A stretch of 64,000 bases of DNA, taken from Glandiceps talaboti. Taxonomy: Eukaryota > Hemichordata > Enteropneusta > Spengelidae. This document shows, one piece after another, positions 37,939 to 50,149 of the stretch; position 1 is the first letter of the stretch, and every line of letters starts with the position of its first letter. Made by a program: the position numbers and the translations under genes. The notes beneath the pieces are model-generated. The model saw only the letters and a program-made list of their open reading frames with translations, was not told where the DNA came from and did not search any database. Where the stretch lies: NCBI RefSeq assembly GCF_964340395.1, contig NC_135550.1, forward strand, positions 25,182,676 to 25,246,675. Reading direction: 5' to 3'.

Positions 37939-39823
37939 CTAATTCTTTAGATACAAAGCACTGATACACGAAATAAAACAGCTTTGTCCAATATACATAC
38001 ATATAGGCGAGGTTTTTTGTACCTCATTCCCGCGTTTGAACTCAAGTAAACAGAAAGTATTGATGCCAAGAAGAGAAATGTATATGTAAGAAGGCTGTGC
38101 CGGGTTTCTCCAGACTTATTAAGATTATTACTGTTTGAAAGGCTGTACACAGTGCCATCCAGATTTAAGAAGGATGTAATAATATTAGTCAATATTTATT
38201 TGACAGAATTTTGGCAACAAAACTGTACCTGACTCAGCAGTGGTCATACCTTAATAGTCTAAGTACATTCGTGACGTATAGGTCTCGTTCAAATAATGTC
38301 ATTCCATTAGAATTATGGGAAAGGATATCCGGATGTAACATTGAAAGCTTTAGAGGAAAGACTATGTTAACAGTAGATATAGACTTGAGAAACCAGACCT
38401 GTTTCTACGACACGGAGTCATTTTGGGGGCTTTTTGTGAAAAGGATATAATGGCTTACTGACCTGGCAGAAATCCGGTACAACATACCATCACTATTTTT
38501 GTAAAGCACGATTTTTGTAAGTTAAAGATAACGAATGTGGACACTGATATTTGCATATTTTTTAAATGTTGTATAATTTTGCCCATACTCTCGAGTTCTG
38601 TACGAGAAGGAAAAAAAACTAATTTTGAATGTAAAACGAATGATATATTACAAAATTGTATAGTTTATGCCAAATAAGCCGTTTATTTACCGATAATATT
38701 TCGTTAGTTGTAATATAATCAAGTGAGAAATTCTTATATTTGATTATTGAATTCTGTGATCAAAGCATTGCATTGCAAAGGTCACGTCAGAATGGTTTTT
38801 GAAGTCATAAACATGTTTTCAAATCAATTCTGTACTATTGAAGAATGATGTACCGTACCTACTTAAGCCTTGATGAACTTGACACATCAAATACGCTCCA
38901 TAGAAACGGGGATTGGATCTGACAAGAACATTGACAATAATATATACCTGTTTACTACAAAAGTTTTATACCATTCATTCATTGTCCTACACTTTACATT
39001 ACGAATTGGTGTTAATGATTTATCACAGAACATCCATTTGATATCAAGCAATCATTGGTGTTTGTACACTTTACTTATCGCCAACTAGATAATTTCGTAT
39101 TCATTTATTAAAAGAGAGAGAAAATGTAAATTTTAATCTGTGAACTGTGTAGTTATACTGTCCGGCAATGTTGGGCTTCAAAATTTCACTACAGAAATGT
39201 AGTATTGTGTTTACAGTAAAATCAGATTGTTTGTCTTTGATGCGACTACACCACAGGCCACGGTGTAGAAACGCTATAAACATGTCATTTTGAAGGACAA
39301 CAATCTCTCATTGGTTGTAAATGGTATATGTTATAAATGTACAACACACCAGTACCAGTTTACTATGTCGTAGCAGTTTCAAAATTCCTTCTCTCCTTTG
39401 CAACTCTCTCAACTTCATATACATATATCAATGCATTTGATTAATGTTGGAGTTACACACTCTCATTTAGTCTGGCAAACATTTTGCATCAGTGGTGCAT
39501 TCGTTCGACAGTTAGATAAATGTGAATGAAGTAGATCTTTATACATCAACTTCGAACCCTGACGTGAATTTCAATGAGATATACAGAAACTCGTGTTACC
39601 TTTCACACAGTTATAATGTAGATATGCGTGAATGTAACTGTCTTTGGAAATACTGCCGGAGTCACAGTATAATTTTAAGTAATATGCAACGTGTTTTCAA
39701 TCTCATCAACCGGTTGTTGTTTGTTTATGATTCTTTATCTGGTTGCTATCACAGAGGCCATTTAGCCAGTGAGGACACTAAAGTTCACACCAAACTTCCG
39801 ATTTTCTATTTATTTATTTATTA

Positions 39824-39852
39824 GTTTGTTTGTTTGTTTGTTTGTTTGTTTT
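39824..39852. repeat. (GTTT)n microsatellite
   Basis: About seven GTTT units following (TTTA)n-like sequence. Confidence 0.92.
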
Positions 39853-39956
39853 TGTATTTTAAATATTTTTTTAGATCGATAATAACAATTGCTAGTAATT
39901 TATGCTCATGGTACTTGTGATAATTAAGGTATATCTGGAGGCATAACAAAGGAACG

Positions 39957-39958
39957 AC

Positions 39959-39993
<35 letters not shown>

Positions 39994-39995
39994 AA
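39957..39995. repeat. (GAAA)n microsatellite
   Basis: About nine GAAA units ending in GAAAACAAC. Confidence 0.95.
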
Positions 39996-41680
39996 ACAAC
40001 ATCCTGTTATACATAGGTTGTGACACACCTGAAGTCCATATTTCTTTGCAAAAAACGATACACATGCCATTGGATTAAAAACAATTTTTAAACTTGGCAT
40101 TGTACTTTCCGAACTTCAATGTCCACATTTTATTAGACGCAATCTCGTCGAGGAAAATTAAAGCATATTTTCCCACTTGTTTGTTCGAATTCTGAGATAG
40201 TGTGTGGAGGGGGGGGTCTAAATGATGTCATTGGCATAATAACCACTGTACAGTATATATTTTCTGTTAACTGGTAGGTCTTGGTCAACTCACATCATCA
40301 TTGAATATTGCGACAATTCCCATTTTGAAATCCATGTCATCCTTGACCTTTGAACCTGAACTTAAGTTATTAGTCAGACTAATTAGGAAACAATAGTGAT
40401 ATATAAAGTAAATAGAGAAACATGAACCGGTTTATTCGTGGTTAAAATAAATCACATTGGAAAGATAAATTTGACGCTTTTCTTACATTCTGAACACCTT
40501 TTTCTTCTTTTCCACCCATTTTCCTTTGGTGAGTAGATTGAATATCCCTCTTTACGATACATCATGAAATATACACCGAATTTATACAGGTAAACACCAT
40601 CATGGTTGTTTTTCTCGATATTGTTTATTTCAACTTGTTTACCCGTACCTACTAACGTGGCATGACCTTTCTATGACCTCATGCTGTATGGGTCTATATT
40701 TTGGGGATTTCTCCGGCCTGTACCCTATAAATCTGTCACTGTAAATCAAGATGTATGTTTTCAAATTCAGTGCATGGTCATTTGGTATTTTCGTGTGCTT
40801 TTCATAGTTAGTGAACTTTTGGATGTGAGGCCTCTTAAGTTGCCAAATTTAGAAGTAAGGTCCCTTAGATTGCAAACGTTACAGTGCAGATTATCATGTT
40901 GCTGAAATGAAACGTGACTTGAAGCACACATGGTGACGTCATAACATACTATAGGTGTACAGACTGATTACAATGCGTATATATATGTATGACATACATT
41001 AGAATGCCTGAATACATGTGATCAACCTCCAGCTCCGTTGTGAATTTGTTTACAACATCGCAAAAAAAACATACTTAGAGGCCTTCATCTTTATAACTAC
41101 TATGTCGCTCTTCAACCACGTGATACTTTTGGGGATGCATCGCGAAAGTTATGCCAAAATCTGTAACAATAAAAAAATGACTCAGCTTATCTGAAAACTC
41201 AGACTGTTTATTCAAAGTTTCAGTCTTAGCGGAAAGGGTACGGATAGAAAGGTCTGGCTTAATTTATTTTTCTAAATTTTAATCATTATAGAAGATTTCA
41301 GATACGATGTTACATATTGTTTGGTGCACGTGTACAGGTAAAAGTAGACAGTGACATAATTGATCAAACACGAAGCTGTCAAAGTGTGACTAGTGTGAAA
41401 ACTTGTTAAGGTGTGGGGGTCAATCATCATGGTATCAGTACATTATAGATATTATACGTACTGATTATAGAGTTCGGATTGACAATTTAACGAGTGGGGT
41501 TATTCCAAACAACCAACAAACCAGCCACAACTTTCACGTCTATATAAAGTCTGTCAAGTAGTGAATGATTCATGGCACTAGGAAGGAAGAAACCACTCGA
41601 AACAAGGACTCGTTTAAAAAACTGAGGGTTAAAAAATGTATAGAAACAAAGGAAAGTCACCAAATCTATTACTTAGAATT

Positions 41681-41870
41681 GCGGACGTATGTCTAAGCAG
41701 GACCAAGGGATGTACGTACACTCCGAACAATAGTGTCGTTGACTATGACAAATTGTTGATCCAGAATCCATGACAATTTTACCATTGACGTAAAGTGACA
41801 ACTACACGAAACGTGAGATTATGAAATCACTGTATACTACTATATGCCAAGGACAACTTAGGGCGTGTCG
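41681..41870 (+). repeat. dispersed repeat, copy A
   Basis: Shares collinear blocks with 45120-45300: AGTGTCGTTG.C.ATGAC, ACAACTACACGAA, GAGATTATGAAATCAC.GTA (partly) and CCAAGGACAA. Order and spacing are preserved with small gaps, so the two are diverged copies of one repeat family, probably an old transposon. No terminal structure or coding remnant is visible. Confidence 0.7.
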
Positions 41871-44800
41871 GGTAATCACATAACAATGTTCGTTCTTCGA
41901 CTGTCAAGGTAAGGGGTGTAAAGAATGCAGATAGACGATTCTTAACGTCTTTGATAGTTAATATACCTACTTGTATATTGTTTATCATTCTTTTGAGTAT
42001 TACACAAACGTTTACTTCTATCTGTTGTCAATTGTGATGTGAACGTTCCGTGCAAACATACAGGTACTCAATACTTCGGTTCTTGTTTTCCGAGAAGCCG
42101 AGGACACGGTCGATTTTTAATAAGAACATGACCTTGCAATACTTCTTGCCAGAGGACGGACGCTCTGATTTAATTTTACCATTCAATTACCATTTAATTT
42201 CACCATTCATTCAGTTAGAAACACTATAAATCTAATCAATATATGCTAAAGAAGTACATTGCAGTGTCAACTTTCAATTAATATTTCAGTTCAAAGGCCA
42301 CAGGATGGTTCGATTGTTTGATATGTCTGAGTACGCTAGGTTTATTAATATAATTTATATATTTTGGTCTTTATTTCATGTAATTCTAGGCCATCAATGA
42401 TACAATGTACAATGTACAGGAAAATGTACATAAAAAGTAGACATATGAGACGAAACAAAAGAGAAATATGTACAAGACTCAAATATTAGCATTTTCTTCC
42501 TTACGGAATACTATTGTATGAAATATATAAACATCTAACATATGATATAATAACGATATCATGAGATGTCGGTAAATCACAGACAAGCTTTGTTTGTGAG
42601 TAAATCAATGAAATTTTGTTAACTAAGTGGCTTGATATTATATTTGTAAAAGCTTATACATGCCTCTGAGGTAGTCAAAAAAAAGAGTGAAGTAATATTT
42701 TCATCTTCCACCTCAGCTGAGTCACAAAGTAAAGTTGCTTTTCTCAGTGTTATACTTTCTATCACTTTCTATCCGGAGATAGTGGGAAGAGCAAAGAAAA
42801 AGTGCCAATATTTGTAAATTAGTGGGTATTTTAAAAACGTATAAGTACTTTTTCATTTTCGAGGGAAGCACACAGTATGTGGATAGCTCATCCACTGAGC
42901 ATACCTCACTCTGCCAAGTTATACATAGGTATACTTTGAAATGACCTACAAATGTTTTAACAAATTTAGAAATTGAAACCTCTTGATTTTCAAACACATC
43001 ATTTAACGCTAATGAGAGCAACTTGTCTACTTTTCAAACCCCGATTGTCCTTGACCTGACTCCGAAAACTTCAATTTTTAATGTATAACATGTCATGGCA
43101 TCAGCATATTAAGGCTGTCCGTCATCAAAATTCAATAAAGACAATAGATTCGAAATTAGGAGTTACCGCCGTTCTCGTATAACATGTGTAGTTCGATAAA
43201 TGGTTTCAACAACACAATTCTTTGATCGATCACCAGGATTTCTCACAATGACAATACTTTTCGTTGACTGTGAAAAATGGATAAATCGTGCAGTAGTAAG
43301 TACATGTATCTAAATTTAAGTTTTGTTACAAATTGTGCAACCTTTAATAGTTTACTTTGAAGTTGTTACACACTTTTCACACCAAACATCCAGTAAGCTG
43401 ACAAATTTAATTGTAATGATGATATGAGACCATACCATACCACAATTTGACATCAAAAAGAAACTTTTCGTCTCATTCCTTTCAGTGGTTCGACATCAAA
43501 ACCCAACTTTCTATTCTTTTCAATCTTTCTTCATTCTTCAATATTTCTCCTCTACGGTGATTATTGCTAGGTTTCGTCTTTTTACGACCTGGAACTTTAA
43601 ACAAACTGTATTGTTGATAATATGTCAAGAAAAACAAACAGGTCTGTGTGTAGTCACACTCAGTTGGCTATTTGGTGTAAAAGTTAGGAGAAGACTCTTT
43701 TATCACCATCAACAACATAATTTATCTTCAATGACGTTAGTAAAAACAAGTAATTGATACGGGTCGTTCCACCAGTTAAACGAAAACATTGAAATCCTAG
43801 CCCTAGGACAACAGATCTGTTTGTACCACGTGACTTCTTTTGTCCACCTGGGCATTGATATGTCCCTCTATTTATTTCTGGAAAAAAACAGGTCGTACTG
43901 GAAGATTTGATAAATGTGTTGAAATCACTCCCATGGAAAAAGTGATCGACTGCTGTATGACCTGAGGGGTCATAGCCAGACTATGCATTGTAAACAGCAG
44001 AGTTTGTTATTATTCTGATTATTGTCGTAGTTGAGTGACACGAGTGGAAATTGGTAACAAATGACTGTCACAGTTGCCACTCCAGGGTAATTCATGCACT
44101 TTATCAAGGACGTCACCCTGACATGAACTTAATATGTTGATATGGATGTTTGTCGGTATTCATTAGCTTATAGATGGCCAAGCCGGTCCTCTCTTTTTAT
44201 CAATCTCATGCAACCTGGTTAAAATCTGATGTAAGAATACTGTACAGTTAGACTGTTTTATTTACCTCTATTTCCTTGCTATGTTGTTGTTTGTTTCAGA
44301 TTTTTTTGTGAGCCTCTTGTTGGAAGAAGGAAGCAGGAAGTTACTTTCTTTGCGATCTGACCACGTTGGCAACTGTGACATTGGAATACAGATGTAAGAT
44401 TTTCTACACATTATGAAGTTGCAAAAAATCGTGAACATTATATCTTACTACGGCTGGCAGACCTCAAGACAAGAAGAAGACATTTCATTGATTTTCGTAC
44501 GGATATCGTATACATAAACCAATTATTGCAGTGATATCACAAGATACACTCTAATCCAGGGTCTAATCCTTGTTAATTTGTTGCCCAAAACGGGAACCAA
44601 ACACAGTTGAAATCAACGTTCAAATAAAAAAACTCTAGAAATAATCGTCAGAGTTCACACTTGTTGGTTCACTAGTCAGCGTTTTACGAGTTGAGATAGA
44701 ACAGTGCCGACCATTAGACAGATCGCGGTGACAATTACAATTTAATAGTTGTTGGGGGAGGTGTGATGGTGAAGGGGACAGGTCCCAACGTGTCGACTCA

Positions 44801-45119
44801 GCCAAGACCTCCTTCTGGTCAAGGTGAATTGCAAATAGGAGACCCAGTGTCCTTCACATTACATTGTATATATAAAACAGCTCATTGGGTCGTATTCAAC
44901 TGCTTATCGGCATGAAACCCCCAAAAATGCTTGCAGGTAATTTTCCTGTACGTGTTGCCACCATAAAACAACAACTAAGTATTGAATGCGATACAGACCG
45001 ATAGACACATGGCTGCAAGAAGTAGACGCTTTGCCCATGCGTACTACAAGTACCTAGTGTATCACCACCGGTTGTCGGAGTAAAGCCAAATTTAACAAAT
45101 TAAAACCATTGTTCAGATT

Positions 45120-45300
45120 TGTGGACTCATGTCTCATCTGGTACACTCATCATACTCAGGGCAACAGTGTCGTTAGCAATGACCAAAAGTTGGTCGGTGG
45201 TTCCACTCATGACGGAAAATTTACAACTACACGAATAGTCACAGAGATTATGAAATCACCGTACTGCCAGGTATAAACCAGTGAAAATCCCAAGGACAAA
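45120..45300 (+). repeat. dispersed repeat, copy B
   Basis: Diverged copy of 41681-41870 in the same orientation about 3.4 kb away. The best-conserved block is ACAACTACACGAA followed by AGATTATGAAATCAC. Confidence 0.7.
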
Positions 45301-45703
45301 CGTAAGCAAACCTACTCAATAGTCCAGTATCCGTACAAAAATTGTACATCCAAGCCCTATATTAGTGTAACGTTATTCTTGTTCGAGTGCACTTCACGGG
45401 TCAGCAAAATTTCAAGGCTTGACAGATTCCAGATAGAAACGTGATAGATTTATGTACTCCGTTGAGGGCAATCTCTTAATCACCGCTTCACACGACTGCA
45501 ACCCCACTATGAAATGTGCTGCCTTTATAAAGTATCCAAATAATGGTATTTACTGTTAATTGATTTAAAAAAAAACAGTATAAATGGAAATAATTTGTGT
45601 GGAATCTCACTACTGGTTTATATGAGAGTATCACTTTCATTATTTATTCATTAATTAGTTCAATTCAAAGACCAACACTGACGCTCTAATAAACAAAAGA
45701 ATT

Positions 45704-45752
45704 GAGGTAACATGTATGAGATGGCGCTATTATTGATCCAAAAACGCTGTGA
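45704..45752 (+). repeat. second dispersed repeat family, copy 1
   Basis: GAGGTAACAT..TGAGATGGCGCTATTATTGATCCAAAAACGCTG-like block, repeated at 47090-47138 with a few changes. It carries a near-perfect CTCF-like core (GAGATGGCGC) that is broken in the other copy (GAGATGACGC). Confidence 0.8.
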
Positions 45753-47089
45753 CAGAAATCAAGTTCTCTTCAAATCCAAATGTCACCTATGGCATATTAC
45801 CCGATTGTTGTTGGTGTCAAGTTTGAATGTAGAGTGGCAGCCGTATTATAATACATTAGAAATCATAATAAAACATCCAGGTAAAGACAGCATATAACTA
45901 ATACAGAGACTTGAAATTGGTCACGGAGACAGAACTTGCACTGGAAAGGAACGGATAATTTGAGTGAGTGAGGTGTTCATAAGAAATGTGGGGACAGTAT
46001 TTAGAAAAATAGTGATCCTGAAACAGTAAAAAAAATAAATCATTTATAGCTAATAGAGTGTTAATAACAAAGAAGAGGCTGGCGAGTTTGTAACTTCTAC
46101 TAGACATGTCGTAGTACAGGTTGATCTACGTCTCGCCATATTTACACTCCATAGGTTTGAAATAGATAGATGTATGGCTATAGCAGACGTGGTTCTGCTT
46201 GCAGACAGAGTAGACACAGCATAACAAACTGCTATCCGTACCCTATCACGATCATTATTTACCTTACAGTTTATATTATTTCCTGTAGTTAACACTGAAG
46301 GGAGTGTCGTTATTTATGACACTTTTCGAGATGTATGGGGGGGGGGTTTGCAGCACAATCAATTGCAGCACAATCAATTACCGATGATCAAGATCCTTAC
46401 CAAAGATGCAAAATTGTTCATATATGACCACTATTTAATATTCCACAAGTCATTTGTGACAACATCCGGTCTGATCCTAACAGTAAACGACCGGACGCAC
46501 TCTGATTTCTTTGGCAATGGTAAGAAATTATTTAATTTCTCGGTCGGATCTCATGATTTTTTTCCTAGGTCCAGATCACAAATTGACCCAAATTTGATAT
46601 TCTGCATGCATTCATTATTACAACAAGTGGCACTCAAAGTCATGCTAAAATGTTTAAGAAAACATGAATGGTATCCAATAAAACTATATTGTCCATATTG
46701 ATCTTTTATCGCAGAGAAAATGGAAGAATTGCCCCTTTCTATGGAAGTTCACCTCTAGAGTATAACATCAGCAGTAGTTTATAAGGTACGCCGTGACGGG
46801 GCGCCCTCACACATCGCCGGGTCATCAGTGAGAGGAGGCCAATGAGGGCGGAACCACACGACATATCTTCAATCTACTGAAGTAGAGGCATATGATTCAA
46901 AAAACATAAGGCAAATGTAAAGTCTCTGATTTGGCAGGATCACATGATATAACATTTATCTTCTAACAAAATTCAGATATTGTAATCTACAGTTGGACCA
47001 ACTTTGTCATGTGAATTTTACCATTCTTAATAAATGATCAATTATAAACGTCCAAACTGTCCACAGTGAAGTTACAAAGGAATGGAGGT

Positions 47090-47138
47090 AACATTTTGAG
47101 ATGACGCTATTATTGATCCAAAAACACTGACAGATATA
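47090..47138 (+). repeat. second dispersed repeat family, copy 2
   Basis: Same-orientation copy of 45704-45752. The longest identical run is CGCTATTATTGATCCAAAAA. Similarity fades on both sides, so only a conserved core of an older repeat is visible. Confidence 0.8.
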
Positions 47139-47249
47139 ATGTATACGTCAGACTTGAGATTCACTTTACACCTGAAACATCACCTGTAGCTCTGGTACGT
47201 AGGGTGATGTTGGAAGTAGGTGAAAACAATTACATTGTAATTACTTGAA

Positions 47250-47286
47250 AATTAAGAATTAAGAATTAAGAATTAAGAATTAAGAA
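47250..47286. repeat. (TTAAGAA)n heptamer array
   Basis: Five tandem copies of the 7-bp unit TTAAGAA. It is not a known telomere unit. Confidence 0.95.
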
Positions 47287-47320
47287 ACTGAATAGTTTGG
47301 GAGTCAAAAATATCTCTAGT

Positions 47321-47343
47321 GTGTGTGTGTGGGGGGGGGGGGG
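47321..47343. repeat. (GT)n followed by a G13 homopolymer
   Basis: A short GT run passes directly into 13 consecutive G. Similar long G or C homopolymers occur near 25012, 46338, 57764, 62758 and 63660. Confidence 0.93.
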
Positions 47344-47605
47344 TTTGACTATCGAATCTGGAGTGGTGAAACCGATATTCAAATCAACCCCAACTCGCTA
47401 GCTACGTATATCACAGATTGCACGTACTCAGATAACACAAGCCAACTTTGCCACAAGAGGGCCTGAACGATTGCTAAGTGATCCGTGGCTTTCGAATATT
47501 TTGCCTTTACTCATATTTTAAGCCTTGCAAGTTGCAGCAGCAATATCAAGACAAAACTAAAACATAATAAATACTGTAGGGTTTACAGGAAAGGAGTGGA
47601 CTACG

Positions 47606-47609
<4 letters not shown>

Positions 47610-47680
<71 letters not shown>
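47610..47680. repeat. (GA)n microsatellite
   Basis: About 70 bp of pure GA. The Arg-Glu and Leu-Ser frames across it are artefacts. Confidence 0.97.
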
Positions 47681-47684
<4 letters not shown>

Positions 47685-47977
47685 CGACAGCAAGTGTAGT
47701 TCAAAATGTGCGTGTGTAACATTAACACGTTCATCATTGAAAATTCACTCTCTTTGCATAGTAGTGAGGTTCGATGTATTCTATGCTCGAATTCAACAAA
47801 GTTATGACTGCAAAGGTAAACAATAGCGGTCTTTTTATAAAGACATCCCGGATAAACAACCCGGATATTTCGAATACGAACATATTGTGCAAATGACAAT
47901 AAGTATATTTAATAAATTAATGGAAAGTTGAACCTTATTAGTTTCTGTATGACATTCACATACAGGCGGAAGCGCAT

Positions 47978-47978
<1 letters not shown>

Positions 47979-48028
<50 letters not shown>

Positions 48029-48128
48029 GTCAGACACACACACAAACAAACAAACAAACAAACAAACAAACAAACAAACAAACAAACAAACAAACAAACA
48101 AACAAACACAAACAAACAAACATACACA
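47979..48128. repeat. (GACA)n-(CAAA)n compound microsatellite
   Basis: About 50 bp of GACA followed by about 75 bp of AAAC units with a few CA insertions. Open frames here are translations of the repeat. Confidence 0.97.
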
Positions 48129-49993
48129 CACACATTTGAATGTCTATTTGAATATATGACCTGTACAGTTTCAGATGCCATTAACAATTGTAGTAACCAG
48201 CTGTCTGTAAATAGACTTAGTATAGGAGTAGCGCTATAAAACAATAATAACATTACAGCGATTACGTATCAGTCTGTCTTTGAGAGTGTACAATGCAATG
48301 AATGTATTTATCCAGGGTCCGTTACACTTGCACAGTAACTAATGGTCTCATTACCATCAATCAAGTTTGGGTTTCTTGGCGTCCATAGAAACAAGTCATT
48401 ATTTTACATGCGTATATGAACATTGTTTTTCATTTATACAGTTAATTTTGCCATTTCATGATAGTAGTGTTAACTTGAATATGCTAATATCCTTGTCACA
48501 ATTGTGAATGTGTATTTTACATATTTTCACGACTAAATATCTCTGAGAATAGTGACGATGAAAAAAAAAGATTAAATTTACAAAAATGAGTGTGAAGAAA
48601 CTTCGATTATTTTTGTTGGGAGCAACAAGTTTGTGATTAGTGATTTAAATAAATTGATAGGTGTACATTCGTTTGTTGCATATCCGTACATAATAGTACG
48701 AATGGCTACGTTAAAGCTGTGACCTTTAACCTCGACAAGAATTGGTTGATACAACTATCAAAATTTCAACAGAGGTTAGCACAATATCTTTGCTGTGATA
48801 TATTGAGATGCTCGGTAATTTCACTTTAACCACAAACATGGTCACCGAGATATATTTGTCCGCCCTTGTCACTGGACTGGGAAATTCGCCCATGGCCAGA
48901 TGTATGTACAGATGCCGTAACGACGCCATGTTCAATTATGTATAGAAAAGTGACATTCTGTCTGGCGTTCGCTTGTCCACTTGGATGATAAATAATCGGG
49001 TGAAAGGCTTTAGTTTGGGATTAATGAATTTGTGTCTAGAAGGAAACGCTTGTCAAGCAGCTACAGCGTGAATTATTGAAAGCTATACTGTCCATTATTT
49101 AGTGTTAGGGTTCTATTGATCGACATTTATCCGAGGTAACTTAACTCAACACAGCAGTTGAAAAGCAAACTGTCCACCCCTAAGGTCATGCATAAGTAAT
49201 TGCAGTTACTATTTCCAGCGGTGGCGAATTGTCAAACACGTTTCACTTACTACAAAAGAAAAAAACCCACAATTTTTAAAGGAAAATAACAACAACAAAA
49301 ACAATAGATTTGCTTGAAATCGTGTGCATTTTCAAGCAAATGCCGAAAATGTTTATGAAATTCTCTGTTTTTGCTCCTCCTTTTATTGAAAGTTTAACGT
49401 CTCGTACTCTATATACAATGAATCTTGCATGACCCTTGCGAATCAATATTTGAAGCACCTTTTTGTTTCTGTGCAGGGCAGGCGATGCGATGAGTGGGTC
49501 TTAGTCGTTAGACTCCATGCATATCAAATTTGTAACTTAAACCGCGTAGGTTAAGTATCCCGGAACTTGGTTCATATTATACTTTGAAAAAACAAAACAA
49601 ACAAACAACAAATAAAAAAAAAGTATTTTGAATGGTCAAAGTATTCAAACAGGTGTGATTAAAATGGTAACATTTCTTTCAGAAATCTGTAAACAGAGTA
49701 AGAGTTATTTCACGGAGCAACGTTTGCTGAGTTTGGTTTTAGTAACCATCAAAGACTATACAACCGATAAATCTATTGACAATATTCCTTGCACGTGTGA
49801 TTGTAAATTTCCGTGTCCAGCCAGAAGTTGTTCTGATGAAACGTGATTTTTTATATATCTGGTTGACAAATTCTACTTTGGAGCTAATCAACGAATGTCA
49901 TTGTTATAAGAGAAAAGTTGTATATTAAATATGAAGGGGTTTAACTGAGTTTGCTTCTTGGTAAGTATATCAAAACCACATGTCTGTTTTTCA
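48129..49993. other. non-coding stretch, nothing recognised
   Basis: Short chance frames only. A (AAAAC)-rich patch lies near 49590-49622. No regulatory cluster or hairpin seen. Confidence 0.55.
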
Positions 49994-49994
49994 G

Positions 49995-50032
<38 letters not shown>

Positions 50033-50072
50033 AGTTTTAACCGGTCACGCCATGTGTAATAATGCTTTCACG

Positions 50073-50110
<38 letters not shown>

Positions 50111-50149
50111 AGTTTTAACCGGTCACGCCATGTGTAATAATGCTTTCAT
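49994..50149. repeat. exact 78-bp tandem duplication containing (TTG)n
   Basis: Copy 1 is 49994-50071 and copy 2 is 50072-50149. Each begins with about twelve GTT triplets and continues TAGTTTTAACCGGTCACGCC and onward to GCTTTCA. The copies are essentially identical, including triplet number, which points to a recent duplication. A hydrophobic Leu-rich frame runs through both copies but is driven by the triplet repeat. Confidence 0.95.

Larger units (their letters stand above)
37939..47249. other. long non-coding stretch with dispersed repeats
   Basis: No coding frame stands out. The 100-117-codon frames near 39522 and 46348 begin at GTG or TTG and are expected by chance. CRE octamer at 40934-40941. 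Poly-G at 40209-40216 and 46338-46346. A direct 15-bp duplication GCAGCACAATCAATT occurs near 46350-46379. Short (TTTG)n at 39824-39852 and (GAAA)n at 39957-39995 are listed separately, as are two pairs of diverged repeats. Confidence 0.5.

Noticed and set aside
46348-46701. Plus-strand 117-codon frame
   Set aside because: It begins at TTG inside a short direct repeat, its first ATG is later, and its length is within chance expectation.
47250-47286. Telomere-like heptamer array
   Set aside because: TTAAGAA does not match any known telomere unit, there are only five copies, and it is internal.
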